This document shows positions 22,094-33,440 of a DNA stretch of 64,000 nucleotides, piece after piece. Source of the stretch: Arctopsyche grandis (Eukaryota; Arthropoda; Insecta; Trichoptera; Hydropsychidae); assembly GCF_051622035.1 (NCBI RefSeq), contig NC_135358.1:1924501-1988500 (forward strand). The letters are read 5' to 3'. The notes beneath the pieces are model-generated. The model was not told the origin of the DNA. It ran no database searches and saw only the letters and a list, made by a program, of their open reading frames with translations. Each line of letters opens with the position of its first letter. Position 1 is the stretch's first letter. The translations under genes were made by a program, and so were the position numbers.

Positions 22094-23395
22094 TTTGAAC
22101 CTGTAAAAAAATTTTAAAATAAATATGAATACACGTAATTTATTTTGTGTTGTTGTGTTATCATAGACTACCGTTGTCGGTGGCAATTGAATTGCACGAA
22201 TACAATGCGAGTGAACGTTATTCATCACGTACGATTCATCCTCGTTGAGGTGTACGGTGTTGGAATGAACATTTACCATTCAAAAGCATGTTTAAATTGA
22301 TTAATTCAAGGCGATGATAATATTATGGTTTGATTGTTGAGCAAAAATTTGAATAAATCTACACATGTTCATATTTTGAGAGGAAGAATACGAACAAAAC
22401 TAAATATAATGACACATGAATCAAACTACAATATATAAACATATCAATAGATAAATGTTAAAACGGGCAGGTATTCATTGATCAATATTTAATTTAAGTG
22501 ATCAGTATTCACTTATTAATATTAGACGTATTCAAAATAGCCTAATCTAACTACGACATAAATATTTATAATATACTGACAATAATATATGTATACTAAC
22601 TAATTAATTTTTCAATACTGTTAAGTTTTATGATTGTTGTGGATTCTGTCTATTAGTTACTTTGAATCAATTCTGATTTATATTTCTCGTGAAAGAAAAC
22701 ATATCGAATATTTTTCGACATCATTTTGGATGGCGTTCAAGAAATCTGACGATATTCTAGTCTTTAAATAACAAATTAGTAATGGGAATTTAAAGCATAG
22801 CACATTTAACAAGTATAAGATCAAGGAGAGTCAGACACCATAAAATTTTGGCACAAAAATGTTAGTTTTCTTTTAAGTAGAAGTGTATTGTGTACAAATT
22901 GTACTGTATACTATGTAAATTGTGTTGAATGGATGTAATTTGACACGTTCACAATGTAGTGTGGTTACTGAAACACACCTAGTTTTATTTATAATCTGAA
23001 AATCAATACAATTTCGAACCAACTATAACTTCGAGTGAAGAAAAAAATAATGTAAGTCAATTGATTCCACCTTCAACGTTGGAGAAGTAATTAATTAATT
23101 GGTTAGTATATATTATATACAATTATCTGTACGTAGTCTTAGAAAAAATTACAAAAACCAACGCTTCAATGAAACAAAAAACTTCATACAGTTTTTATTC
23201 ATAAAATCTGAAAGTAAACTTATATAAAATTAGGTGATACCACTTTTCAATGTCAATTTGATATGAAAAAGGCTCAATTTTAAATGAAAAAGGCTCAATT
23301 TGGAATGAGAAACCTATATAACATACTATTACAATAGGTTTTTGAGCTCTTTTTCCAATTACGCTGTACATATTAACATTATAATAATATAATAC
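22094..23395. other. Upstream region of the Gly-rich gene and repeat sequence
   Basis: No gene recognised. About 23325-23395 belongs to an unclassified repeat that continues after the solo LTR (23806 on) and recurs inverted at 47785-47940. Confidence 0.4.
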
Positions 23396-23801
23396 TGTTG
23401 CATAGGGGTGGGTCGAGGATCCAAGTTATTGATGATTAAGGAGATAATCATCAAATTTATTGATGATTAAGGAGATACACGCGCTGGCAGTGCTCCGTCC
23501 AGAATGTCTTGATATCGCCTAAGTACCGCCTTATAACGGACAGGTCGCTCAGAGCATCTTCGACGTCCGGTTACTTCCCTATTTTTTAGGCATGTACCCG
23601 GATATGTATTCCCACGACACTCAGTCCCACGTTATCGGTCACTTCTGAGAAGGGACCAATAGCGGCCAATTCGGTGGCCATTGTTTAGCCTACTTGCACT
23701 TAGTCTGGAGATAATCCTTGAAACCAATTATAACGGTCACACAGTCTCTGGGATGCTACTCGGCCTAATCCGATTGCACTTACTCGGTGGTTTACGTAAC
23801 A
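23396..23801 (-). mobile_element. Solo LTR, family L1, copy 2
   Basis: Same family as 12558-12968, reversed: TGTTGCATAGGGGTGGG at the left and TTTACGTAACA at the right, 406 bp. 4-bp target duplication ATAC (23392-23395, 23802-23805). The surrounding repeat occurs at about 47800-47910 without the LTR and with a single ATAC, which confirms the insertion boundaries. Confidence 0.88.
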
Positions 23802-23805
23802 ATAC

Positions 23806-24894
23806 TATGATTACTAACAAAATTAATTTAAAATTGTAAAATAGAAAATGATCAGTAGATCAGTAGCTATTAAAATAGATATAAGATGTATTATGAACAT
23901 AATTTAGTAAAAATAAAAAGCATTTAAAAATCAAAATAAATACTTTTACATATATAAATTGATATTGTGATGTAAATTTGATCTGTTTGATAGAACTATG
24001 TAAAATTGTATAATATTTTATTAGATCAGACGATGGCTTATATATGTATATATATACATATAATATTAGATTTTAAATAGGAAGATGATTTTTTAAAAAA
24101 TTATATTAATATGTACGATACCTTTTATTAATAATCAAAAAAAATCTAACCTAAGATAAAAACGTTAAGACAAATCCCAACCAAATAAATTTACACCTTC
24201 GGAAAATTAGGTTGGACGAGAGGGAGGAAGAAATCCCAAGAGTTTAAATTGCAAGCACCAAATGTTTTTTATTCCAGTTATTTAAGACTCTTCGTAGAGA
24301 TGGGAGATTACAATGAATATCTCAACAGAGTATAAAGGAGTGTTTTGGCACAAATCTACATTTTTCGTTGTGTTTTACGAGCGTTCCATGACCAAATCGA
24401 TATTTAGCACTACAGAGAGGGTCAAACGATAATGGGGTTATCACGATTTTCCTAGAAAACAAATTTTCACACGACAGGTTTCGCCCAATGCTATTCAAAG
24501 GTTGAAAAATTTATCAACGAAATGCGAAAAGGTTTTAGTTTTAATTTTTCGTACGATTACAGTAGTAATTTTCCACGAGATGACGACGATAGCGTGCATC
24601 ATAACCAGACGCGATTAATGCAAAAATGTCTTTGAAATCTCAAGATGGAATTAACGCGAGACTAAACTACGTACGTATGTATGTATATATGTATGTACAT
24701 CATAATATAACCGGATATATGTATATGTAAGATCGATCATTACGCAAAAATGCGCTATTTGGAGGCGAATGCGGTTCACGGTCGAACATTTCATAGATTT
24801 TACAATCATTTCTATTTGCGTTTGGAGCAATTCACGAAATGATAATATTGTATTGGTGGATTTTCTAAAATAAAAAAATTCTAAAAACCAAATA
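23806..24894. other. AT-rich sequence, no gene seen
   Basis: Continuation of the repeat hit by the solo LTR, then unassigned AT-rich DNA. Open frames are short and without domain character. Confidence 0.4.
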
Positions 24895-25175
24895 TGTACA
24901 TTTAGGGTTAGAATTGAACGAAAGGCTGATGTATGGGCTATGGCTGAGAAAGGGTATGTCACGACTGATTGTGAGAAGGGGATGAAAAGGGGTAGAGATG
25001 TAACGGTTAGTCGCAGTTGGACCTGTGCTCCGTGCGGTTGGTTACTAAGCCTCCGCACGTATCATCTTAATAAACAACATGAGTGAAAACGCACGTGTTT
25101 GGTTTTCACCTCAATCGCCACATCCCAACCGTGATCCTGAACAGCGTCATCTGTCAGGATTCTCTACCACATACA
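24895..25175 (+). mobile_element. LTR-like unit, family L2, copy 2
   Basis: Matches the minus strand of 10725-10984 over its length (GAATTGAACGAAAGGCTGATG, CTTAATAAACAACATGAG, GTCAGGATTCTCTACCACA). Starts TG, ends CA. The flanks AATA and TATA agree at 3 of 4. As in copy 1, it abuts an H1 Helitron 5' end. Confidence 0.5.
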
Positions 25176-25226
25176 TATATAATATCGCTTTTCTGTCTGT
25201 GTGTCTGTCTGTCTGTCTGAGATAAC

Positions 25227-25655
25227 CAGCCAGCAGCATAGCTCGGTCGTTAAGCTTCTGCCTAACACCGAGAGGCGTCGGGTTTGATCCCATGAGCTGA
25301 CCTCGATTGAAAAGAATTTGTCTGAGTATATCTGTAGTGCTGCTGGTCAGACCTGTATATTTGTCAATCGTTTCCTATCAGAGTTTGCCAATTTTTCTGA
25401 TTTCATTGTTGAAACGGTTCCCGATTAAAAATTGGCTAAAATCCTTCCTACCTACTATGTCACCACTATTTGAGTATGATTAATGTACAATAAAATGTAT
25501 GTACAATTCATAGATGTCTCGTTAATTTGCGAGTTTTTAGCGTCTCTTAATACAGCGACTTGTATAATAAAAATGCTGTATTGTTTGTAATTGGCCAGGA
25601 AGGCGCATTGGGGTTTACCTGTAAGGCTTTCCTGGTATAAAATGTAATAAAATAA
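25227..25655 (+). mobile_element. tRNA-derived SINE, full copy
   Basis: The head has pol III boxes: A-like TAGCTCGGTCGTTAAGC and B-like GGGTTTGATCCC. The body runs about 350 bp. The 3' end forms a stem-loop pairing CCAGGAAGG with the GCTTTCCTGG downstream, then a TAAAATAAATA tail. A 5-bp duplication ATAAC (25222-25226, 25656-25660) flanks it. Related pieces: 27617-27790, 35162-35490, 43158-43562, 51793-51905, 55140-55455, 55900-56260 and, reversed, 61255-61680. Confidence 0.8.
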
Positions 25656-25681
25656 ATAACGCACGCCGTACTATAACAGTC

Positions 25682-25853
25682 GGTTCGGTGATTACTGGTC
25701 ACAAAGTCAGTAAAATCTCTATAAAGGAACATCTGGCAGCCGAAAAGTCCATCATACTAACGATAACTTGAGTGCCAAATATTGTGTATTCGCGATTTTC
25801 ATGGCAAAAATTGTCTTTGTGACCACCGCAATGTGACGAATAGTCCAATTACC
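25682..25853 (-). mobile_element. MITE, family A, copy 4 (internally deleted)
   Basis: Reverse orientation, GGTTCGGTGATTAC to CCAATTACC, 172 bp against 204. Flanks ATAACAGTC (25673-25681) and ATAATAGTC (25854-25862) differ at one position. Inserted in the H1 Helitron. Confidence 0.78.
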
Positions 25854-26262
25854 ATAATAGTCGTTTCGATTCAACATACATATGTACGTCACAGCTAAAC
25901 TACTGCCAAAGCGTATATACGAATACAATAACAAAAGAAAAAACCTTCTATATATATATACTGTTTGCTACCAATGTTTCTTCATGGCAGAGAATTTACG
26001 GCAATCTATTGAAAATTTATTTGATTAATTAATTAATTTTTCTATTGGTGTTTTGTATTGTTTATATGTACATATGCAGGCAAGAAGTTTTTACCATATT
26101 AAACAATTAAATATAAATATTAAATTAAATATATTTAAAAGCTATTTGAAAAAAATTCGACTGCGTGGGGATCGAACACATGACCGACGACACATTTATT
26201 TTATTATTTAATAACTTGCCAACACTAATGTGATGATATTTAATCGGGTGCAACACTAGTCA

Positions 26263-26730
26263 TCATATAATATCACTATTCTGTGTGTCTGTGTAAGATA
26301 ACGCTCGCCGTACTATAAAAGTCGCTTCGATTCGACATACATATGTACGTCACAGCTAATACACTGCCAACAAAACGTACGAATATAATAAAAAAATAAA
26401 AAACTTATATATATACTGTTTGCTATCAATGTTTCCTCTAAGCTAATAGACGGCGCATTGAAGTTTCTAAGCATTTAATACTATCTATTGAAAATTTATT
26501 TTATTAATTAATTTGTCTATTGGTGTTTTATATTGTTTATATGTAGGTAGGTAGGTATTTCTTACCATTTTTTTCATATTAAACAATTAAATATATTTAA
26601 AAGCTATTTAAAAAAAATCGACTGCGTGGGGATCGAATACAGGACCGACACATTTATTTTAATTAAATTTAATTTAATAACTTAATATGCCAACACTCAT
26701 GCCATGATATTTCATCGGGCACAACACTAT
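26263..26730 (+). mobile_element. Helitron-like copy, family H1, uninterrupted
   Basis: Begins TCATATAATATCACTATTC only 3-4 bases after the CTAG of the previous copy and ends GGGCACAACACTAT, where CTAG has mutated. Hairpin CATGATATTTCATCGGG lies just before the end. About 468 bp, non-coding. Two copies in head-to-tail order suggest serial insertion or end read-through. Confidence 0.7.
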
Positions 26731-26739
26731 TATTCAAAT

Positions 26740-27600
26740 AATAACAAACGAATAGACCCAGTTATAAACAGGTGTTTTTGGTTGTAAAAAATGGACATTT
26801 TAAACAGTATAGAGTTACTTTAAAATACATACACACATATTACGGATAACCTTTTCATGCAAGTACTAACTGAACTTTCGATCGTCCTTGCCTTTTCTAT
26901 CTAGACTTGGTCTACTATTTGTGAACGTTTGCGGAATTTAAAAATGGCGCTAGTCCAAAAACAATAAAAAATTAACTAATCAAATTGGTTATTCTGTTTA
27001 CATAATATGGCACGCAGTTTCTAAGATAAAATTGTCAAAATATTGTTAAAAAAACGATAAGAGTCCAGGGTTAAATAATATTTATATCTAATAATGCATT
27101 TAAGGCATCTTCTCAACGTAAATCGATCAAAATCATTTCAAAGCGGAAAGCGAACCTGATCTGACGATCACATTTGTCTTCTAGCAAGGTCTTTCTCATT
27201 ATAATTTTTACAAAACCGGTTGAAAGTCACTACATTGGTTGGAGAAAAAAAAACCCACTTTGTTTTGTAACACACTACTACATGTAAATATATTGTGTAA
27301 ATTTCGGCAAATATCCGCACGAATAAATAAACATATACTGATACGTTTGTTTGTTGTGCAAATTTTTGCACTGGAAATATTGAAAACAAATAATTTAAAT
27401 TGCAACATTTTGATAATAGTGCCGCAATTAAAATTTTATAATTATAGAGGAGACACTTTATCCATTTTGCAATACTATATTCGTGTAATTTGACAGAATA
27501 ATCCAGCAATTCTCAACCGGCGTACCCTTAAAAGTACACAAAGGTCGTTTAGGGAAGGCATTAATAATGGCAGGAAAACATTGCGATTGTTTAATCAGTT
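26740..27600. other. AT-rich spacer, no gene seen
   Basis: Both strands give only short frames of biased composition. No element recognised. Confidence 0.4.
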
Positions 27601-27616
27601 ATTGATTTTTTTAAAC

Positions 27617-27790
27617 AGCAGAATAGACTTGTGGTTAGCATATAATGCTTTGAACAAAGTGATCCCGGGTTCATATCTCACTGGTTTCTGCTGGCCAGAC
27701 TTTGAATTTGTGACTCCAGGTCTATAGTTTCCTATCAGAGTTTGCCATTTTATTTGATTTTCTTTTAAAAGGTTCCAAAAATTAGCAACA
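27617..27790 (+). mobile_element. tRNA-derived SINE head (second subfamily)
   Basis: A-like box GTGGTTAGCATATAATG and B-like GGGTTCATATCTC, followed by the shared CTGGCCAGAC and TTTCCTATCAGAGTTTGCCA body. 3' truncated. The same subfamily occurs at 51793 and 55900. Confidence 0.6.
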
Positions 27791-27993
27791 TTACTCATTA
27801 TCTCGCAAATGTTGAGTTTTCAGCAATCTAGAATTTCGCTGAATGGTATAAAATGCTGCAAATTTACAAATTTGACCATAACTGTCTCTGTGCATGTTAA
27901 TTGATACGTATTTACTGAATTGTTTAAAAACTGCCGCAAATTTACAAATTTTACCATAGATGTCTCCGTGGATGTTAATTGATATGTATTTAC

Positions 27994-28149
27994 TTTGAAT
28001 AGAAATACTTTTGGTACATCTGGCACTTGAGTTCTCGCTAGGACAATATTTCGCGTTAGGTTTGATGGAGTTTTTGGGTGCCAGATGTTCCGTGATCGAG
28101 ATTTTAGCGACGTGCGCAATCCCGCTTTTTGCGGAATAATCACCGAACC
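27994..28149 (+). mobile_element. Diverged relative of MITE family A
   Basis: Shares GGCACTTGAGTTCTCG, CCAGATGTTCCG and the TAATCACCGAACC end with family A but is diverged and 156 bp. Flanked by GTATTTAC (27986-27993, 28150-28157). Truncated ends of this type also begin the repeats at about 32570 and 36018. Confidence 0.6.
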
Positions 28150-28159
28150 GTATTTACTT

Positions 28160-29950
28160 TGTATAATACTAATAATAATTGTATCAAATGTACAATGTAC
28201 AAATGGCCAGGAACAGTTACGTGTTAGGCCTTCCTAAATTAAATAGTAATAAATTAAAATAATAATAAATTAAAAAATAATAAAATAAATAAAGTGTTTC
28301 AGGGAGGGATTCTTATTTTTACAATTCAAATACAATTAAAATATTCAAATACAATGGTATTTTTTATGAAAAGTTACGTCTTTTAAGTTTAATTGCATCG
28401 CTTGAAACTCCCTGCACATTACAATGACACAACCTTGCAAATATTATAAATACACTTTACGTTTTAATTTCATTACCAATAATACGCTACTGCGAATAAA
28501 CGATAACCTATAAGTGAAGATGACTAATTTGTTTACATTGAAAATATTTTTAATTAAATTTTTCCATGTGAAATTTCGAAGTGAACTTTTCCTCAAAAGG
28601 AAATCGAACGTCATCGCGACGATTTTCCCACACTTTGAGAATCATCGGAGATTGATCAAAGACGGCAAGGTGAAACTGAGGTAAAATTGGAATATGGATA
28701 CTAGATTCGAACCTGATGATCCACGTGGTATTTGAATTAGCACACTTCAGATCTTCACCATAGGTTTGACGTATGATCGGGCCGAGCACTGTTAATATGA
28801 CACTGTTATAATGACAGTCGGGAAAGAAACGACACAGTGCACAACAACAAGAACACTGGTCTAGAAAGAGGAGTGTTTGTACGCCATTGGATGTAGCAGA
28901 TCACGTGATCAGACCAGGTCGGTTAAACCACAAGTCGCGGTCGCTTATCGAATTCGGTGAATAGTTGACTAATTACTTCCAATTTCTGTAAGCCAGGTGC
29001 ACGCTTGTAATGAGTGACCTTGTGGTCGAATTTGAATTTGAATATGTAATTTGGAATATACATACATATAGTAGCAGGAAGACGAATGTTAAATTAAACT
29101 GAAACCATCACTAAGTATATACACTAGAACCTAGATTATCCAGATTGTTAAAAATGTATTTCTTCATATAAAAATATAATATCCACTATATACATACATA
29201 TGTATTTATGTATTTATGTACATACATAAATACATACACTTATACAGTAAATTTAACGGTGAAGCAAAACTCACAAATATACATATATGTATGTATTATA
29301 TGTTCCAAAAACATGTACATATATGTATGTACGAAAATGTATCTACATAATTACAAAAACAAAACATATAAAAAAAAAGTTTTTTAAAAACATACCTATA
29401 TAAAATTATTAAAATAATTTGTATATAAAATTATTATTTTGAATAAAAACACCAATATTTTTTTTTTACTATCGCCATCTATGTTTAAAACTAATAAACA
29501 AACGTCAACGGTAAATGTCAAATAGAATGTCGGCGGGCAAATTACAATCGCGTCTTACACGATATATTAACACCATCGTAATGGCGGAGGCTCCATTTAC
29601 TTATATTGATGACCAAAATGAGCAATATGGCAAAGTATGAAAACGATCGATAAGAGATAAAAATGATCATTTACACGAAAGCCATGTGAAATGTAAAGGA
29701 GGTATGTAAAAACAAATACAAATTTTACGTATTTGCTGCTTTGAAATGTATAACATAAAAATTCGAAATTAAAAAGGAGAAATTAGTCAGTTGTCTTCAA
29801 AATTCAATACTCAGAGGACGTTTGTTTCTTTGAAACTTGATTGCGATTTAAATATTTATTTTTAATGTTGCCAATATGGAAAATAAAACAAAACTAGAGT
29901 AAAAGTACTACTTCCGGTTCAGATAAAAATATTTAAAAAGTATAAGGTTA
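28160..29950. other. AT-rich spacer, no supportable gene
   Basis: 28550-28789 on the minus strand is an 80-codon open frame with mixed composition but no domain. The same strand carries a tRNA-like GGTTCGAATCTAG. Stretches of ATACATA simple sequence lie at 29180-29340. Nothing else is recognised. Confidence 0.35.
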
Positions 29951-30300
29951 TAAAGATTGTTATTTCTATTACATGTAAAAAACTTTCAGTCCGATTCAAT
30001 TAGCGGTTTGGGAGATAATTGAGAAAAACTTAAAAAAAGGGGACACCTATAAGGGGAGGTACCATTTACCATTTCCGGTCAACTTAAAAATTCGAAAAAA
30101 ATTTACATTATGTCTATAAGAATTTCAGTAACCAATAGTAAGTTTCAGTTCGATAGGACTAACGGTATTCAAAAAATTCCCAAAATACACAGACACACAC
30201 ACACAGATACACAGACACACACATTTCATTTTTTCAATCGATTACTGATCATGAAAACGTGATCAGTAATCGATTCTGAGTTCGAATAATTTACACCAAT
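29951..30300. repeat. Dispersed-repeat-like segment with CA run and 16-bp palindrome
   Basis: CA-rich (ACAC/AGAC) sequence at 30187-30223 is followed by AATCGATTACTGATCA (30236-30251), repeated inverted at 30260-30275 around 8 bases. It looks like the end of a transposable element, of unknown class. Confidence 0.45.
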
Positions 30301-32127
30301 GAGTATCAGTTCCTTACTTATGAATCTATGGTAAAAGGAAACTTCTACTTGAAATGTGCTATTTATTTTGAATTAATTAAAATTTTTATTATTTTATCCT
30401 AATAATATGAATTTACTGTAAAATAGTTGCGTAACACTTTTTGTAAAAGTAGCACTGTTTCAATGAGTTGCAAAGGGGCGGTAGTAAGAGGCGTATGGAT
30501 AGCTAGCTGTCGTTAGGATAAAATCAAATCACAATTTTTTGACGGGCACGAATGTTACTGAACTAACAGAGCTAGTAAAAAGCTTGTAAAAAAAGGCTTT
30601 TACTTTGTTTTGGTCTTCAATTCCGACTTCAGCTCCGGCTTCGGTTTCAGCTTCAGTTTCAGGCACCGATCTGGACTCCAAATCTGTCTTGGATCGTTTA
30701 CGAATATTTCCGCCGCGTTCTTTATTATTGTGCGCTATGCAACATAATATTGATGGATTTAAGAATAATTAAATATATTAATATATAAATTGAAAAAAGA
30801 AAAACAAAATAATCCAGTTTTTACGAATTTTCGATAAAAATTTAGCCTACGGCGCATGTTTTTCGGAAAAAAATTGATTAAATCGATTAAAATCTCTATA
30901 ATTTATATTGAAAATAATTAATACATACGTATATATTTAAATTTTATTATATATGTATGTATAGCTAAAGTTAAATGACTATCAAAAAATATAAAATTAA
31001 AAAAACATTTATTTTCGTATCTAGTAAAAATAAAGCCAGGAAGGTATATATTTTTAGAAAAATATTTTGTAATATATGTATTTAATGTTTTTTTTTACCC
31101 AAAGTGTATTTATTGGTGACACGCCTCTCTTCCATCTCCTTCTAAGCAACCAAAAACTTATAAACAACCGAAATCTCGATAAGTTAATTCCTGAATATAC
31201 ACATTGTACGATGTGTAATACTGGAAATTCGCTATCGCAAAATTTAATAATTGCTACATATAATCGTTTTCGCTCCCACATCCGCAGGAAGTATTATCGT
31301 TTGGCATAATTAAAAGCTGAGGTTTCGTCGCCGTCTGAGGTTTTAGCAGCCCTGACTATGACTAAATTTAGTCGATCGACAGTGACGTCATAATTCGTAC
31401 GATCTGATCGTCTGGATTTGCGTCTTTGTCGGCAAAATATGAAGATGTTTGTTAGATTTTTCACTTCAAAATGTTTACGACGATGTTTAGACAGTTTGAG
31501 TTTCGATCAAACCTGCACTTGGTTGTGATTGTTCGTTAAAATATAATTGTTTGTTCTGTTTATAAGACGTTATATAAAATAAATTGCAAATTCGGACTGG
31601 TTTAGTCGTAATAAAGTTTTAGTGTGTGGAAAACTAGTTCGGCAATATTGTTGCAAGCTAACCTTTTTTTTATTTATTTTTTGTATATTTATTTATAATG
31701 TAGCATTATAAAGGATGGAGAAGAGAATAAAAAATACATATACAAAATTTTAAAATATTTCACCAATAAATAAATTACAAATTAAAATTTGTATTTACAA
31801 TTTTTTATATTAAATTTCACTATGCATTATCTAACTGTATCGTATTATGACAGTTGGGCTTTCGAAAGTACATATGAATATATTTTTGTTTGAAAACATT
31901 TGTTAATAAAATAGTTAATAAAAGTGTTCATAGATGTCAGGATACAATTTTTTGAAACAAGTTTTACAAATGATCGATAGATTGAGCTTAAATAAAGAGC
32001 TTCATTTGTCTTAATTTTGTATTGATAATTCAAAATTTAAATGCATTATTTTTTTGGAAAAAACAACGTTTGTTCGTGAATTTATTTAAATAAATAAAAT
32101 AAAACCGGGAAAAGATCGTTTGGAATA
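30300..32127. other. AT-rich spacer with a short degenerate hexamer tract
   Basis: 30612-30700 is a degenerate TTCNNC repeat on the plus strand (CCGACTTCAGCTCCGGCTTC), like that at 32240-32960 and 47375-47405. No gene evident. Confidence 0.4.
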
Positions 32128-32426
32128 TCTACATATGTATATAAATGAATGTCTGTGTGTGTGTCTCGAATAGGCTCCTAAACCACTGAACCGATTACGA
32201 TGGAACTTTAAGGATTTGTTGTATGCATGTCCGGGAAGATTATTGTGAAAAAAAACCGGGAACGGAAACAGGAAAAACGGGAATGAGTGTCATTGCAACG
32301 CAATAATTTCAAATGTGTTCGATGCATGCGTTTTTCCGACAAATGAGAACGGGAACGATAACGGAATCGGGAACGGGAATTGCATGCATTATTATGGCAT
32401 TGCAACGCATGCCGGTGTTCAGCTAG
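32128..32426 (+). mobile_element. Non-autonomous Helitron, family H2
   Basis: Starts TCTACATATGTATATAAATG followed by GTCTGTGTGTGTGTC and TAGGCTCCTAAACCACTGAACC, a widespread insect Helitron 5' end. It ends with GCATGC...GCATGCCGG pairing and CAGCTAG|T. Insertion between A and T fits. About 299 bp. The interior includes a degenerate GGAACG tract. Confidence 0.68.
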
Positions 32427-32984
32427 TGCATTTATAAAAAATGAACATAGCTCGTATCTGTCTTTATATACATATGTATATAATTAAATTTGCATCTTCA
32501 CGTTGGATAACACCATTGTGTTGCCTAATAAGTATTGGCCCAATGTGAAGAGAGGGCATTGCGTGAACGGTTCGGTGATTATTCCGCACAAAGCGATCTC
32601 GCACTGATCTCGCAAGGGAATCGGAACTGAAATTGGAACCGGGAATCCAAACTGAAATCAGAATTATTTATTTTTAAAATACAAGTATACCACAGTGTCT
32701 TCACAGGTCACCCCAATATGACACTGTGGCCAGAAAATTGTAACTGAAACAGGATCCAGATCCAAAAATGAAACAGAAATCGGAAACTGGAACCGAAAAA
32801 GGAATCCGGATATGGAACTGAAAAAAGTAATCCGGAACCGGAATTGAAATAAAAATCTGGAACCGGGATTGAAACAGGAATCCGGACTCGGATCTGTAAA
32901 AGGAATCGAAATCGAAAACGTAATCGAAATTGATATCGATATTGTCGTCATAGAAAATTTGATTTTTTTGATAAACTCTCATAC
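32427..32984. repeat. Segment duplicated at 35790-36215, with degenerate GGAANN array
   Basis: 32370-32760 and 35790-36215 share the same order: Helitron 3' end, CACGTTGGATAACACCATTG, a MITE-like CGGTTCGGTGATTATTCCGC, then GGAATCGGAACTGAAATTGG. Here the array of purine-rich 6- and 12-base units continues to about 32940. Non-coding: frames across it are periodic Phe/Ser/Ile strings. Confidence 0.6.
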
Positions 32985-33440
32985 ATACACTACCGTCCAT
33001 ATGTTTAAGACCAAAGTGTTTTTTCAACATATTTATTACAATTTTGGACCAATTTAAAAAAAATAAACGCAGTTATATTTATAAAATACCTATTTATTAA
33101 AATAATTCAAAATATTCCAACAATTATAAAACATAAAATGATAAAAAAAATAAAACGTCAAACCGAACTTTCGTCAAAAAATCCACCTTTGTTTTTGATC
33201 ACTGCTGCACATAATCTCGGCATTCTATATATCAAATTTTGTATTGTGGTGAGAGGTATGGACTTCCAGCTTTCCTGAAGATGCTTCCAAAATTGATCTA
33301 TAGATGATGAGCGATGGATTTTGGTACGTCTGTCCAATTCATCCCACAGAAGTTCTATGGGGTTCAAATCGGGTTATTGAGGGGGCCAGTTCATATTTTT
33401 GAAATTTTTTTTTTCTTCATCTTGTCGTAAGAAGTCCTTG
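32985..33440 (-). mobile_element. Tc1-like transposon fragment
   Basis: The minus strand reads MNPIELLWDELDRRTK, then WKHLQESWKSIP, then LIYRMPRLCAAVIKNKGG, the C-terminus of a Tc1-type DDE transposase including the catalytic-region NPIE..W. The terminal repeat CACTACCGTCCATATGTTTA lies at about 32990. The other end and the N-terminal two thirds are missing. Confidence 0.8.

Larger units (their letters stand above)
25180..26259 (+). mobile_element. Helitron-like copy, family H1, interrupted by a SINE and a MITE
   Basis: 5' part ATATCGCTTTTCTGTCTGTG, 3' end GGGTGCAACACTAG|T with a hairpin just upstream (GATGATATTTAATC). The element is split by the SINE at 25227-25655 and the MITE at 25682-25853. 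Removing both restores the order seen in the uninterrupted copy at 26263-26730. Near the 3' end it carries GGGGATCGAACACATGACC, a tRNA-like B-box sequence on the other strand. No Rep/helicase coding. Confidence 0.75.

Noticed and set aside
22094..22279. N-terminal extension of the Gly-rich protein to an ATG at 22279
   Set aside because: A canonical signal peptide starts at 22093 and a pyrimidine-rich acceptor lies directly before it, so the upstream open frame is more likely intron.
28550..28789. 80-codon open frame on the minus strand
   Set aside because: Mixed composition but no domain, no start context and no splice partners; the same stretch has a tRNA-like B box, so a decayed SINE is as likely.
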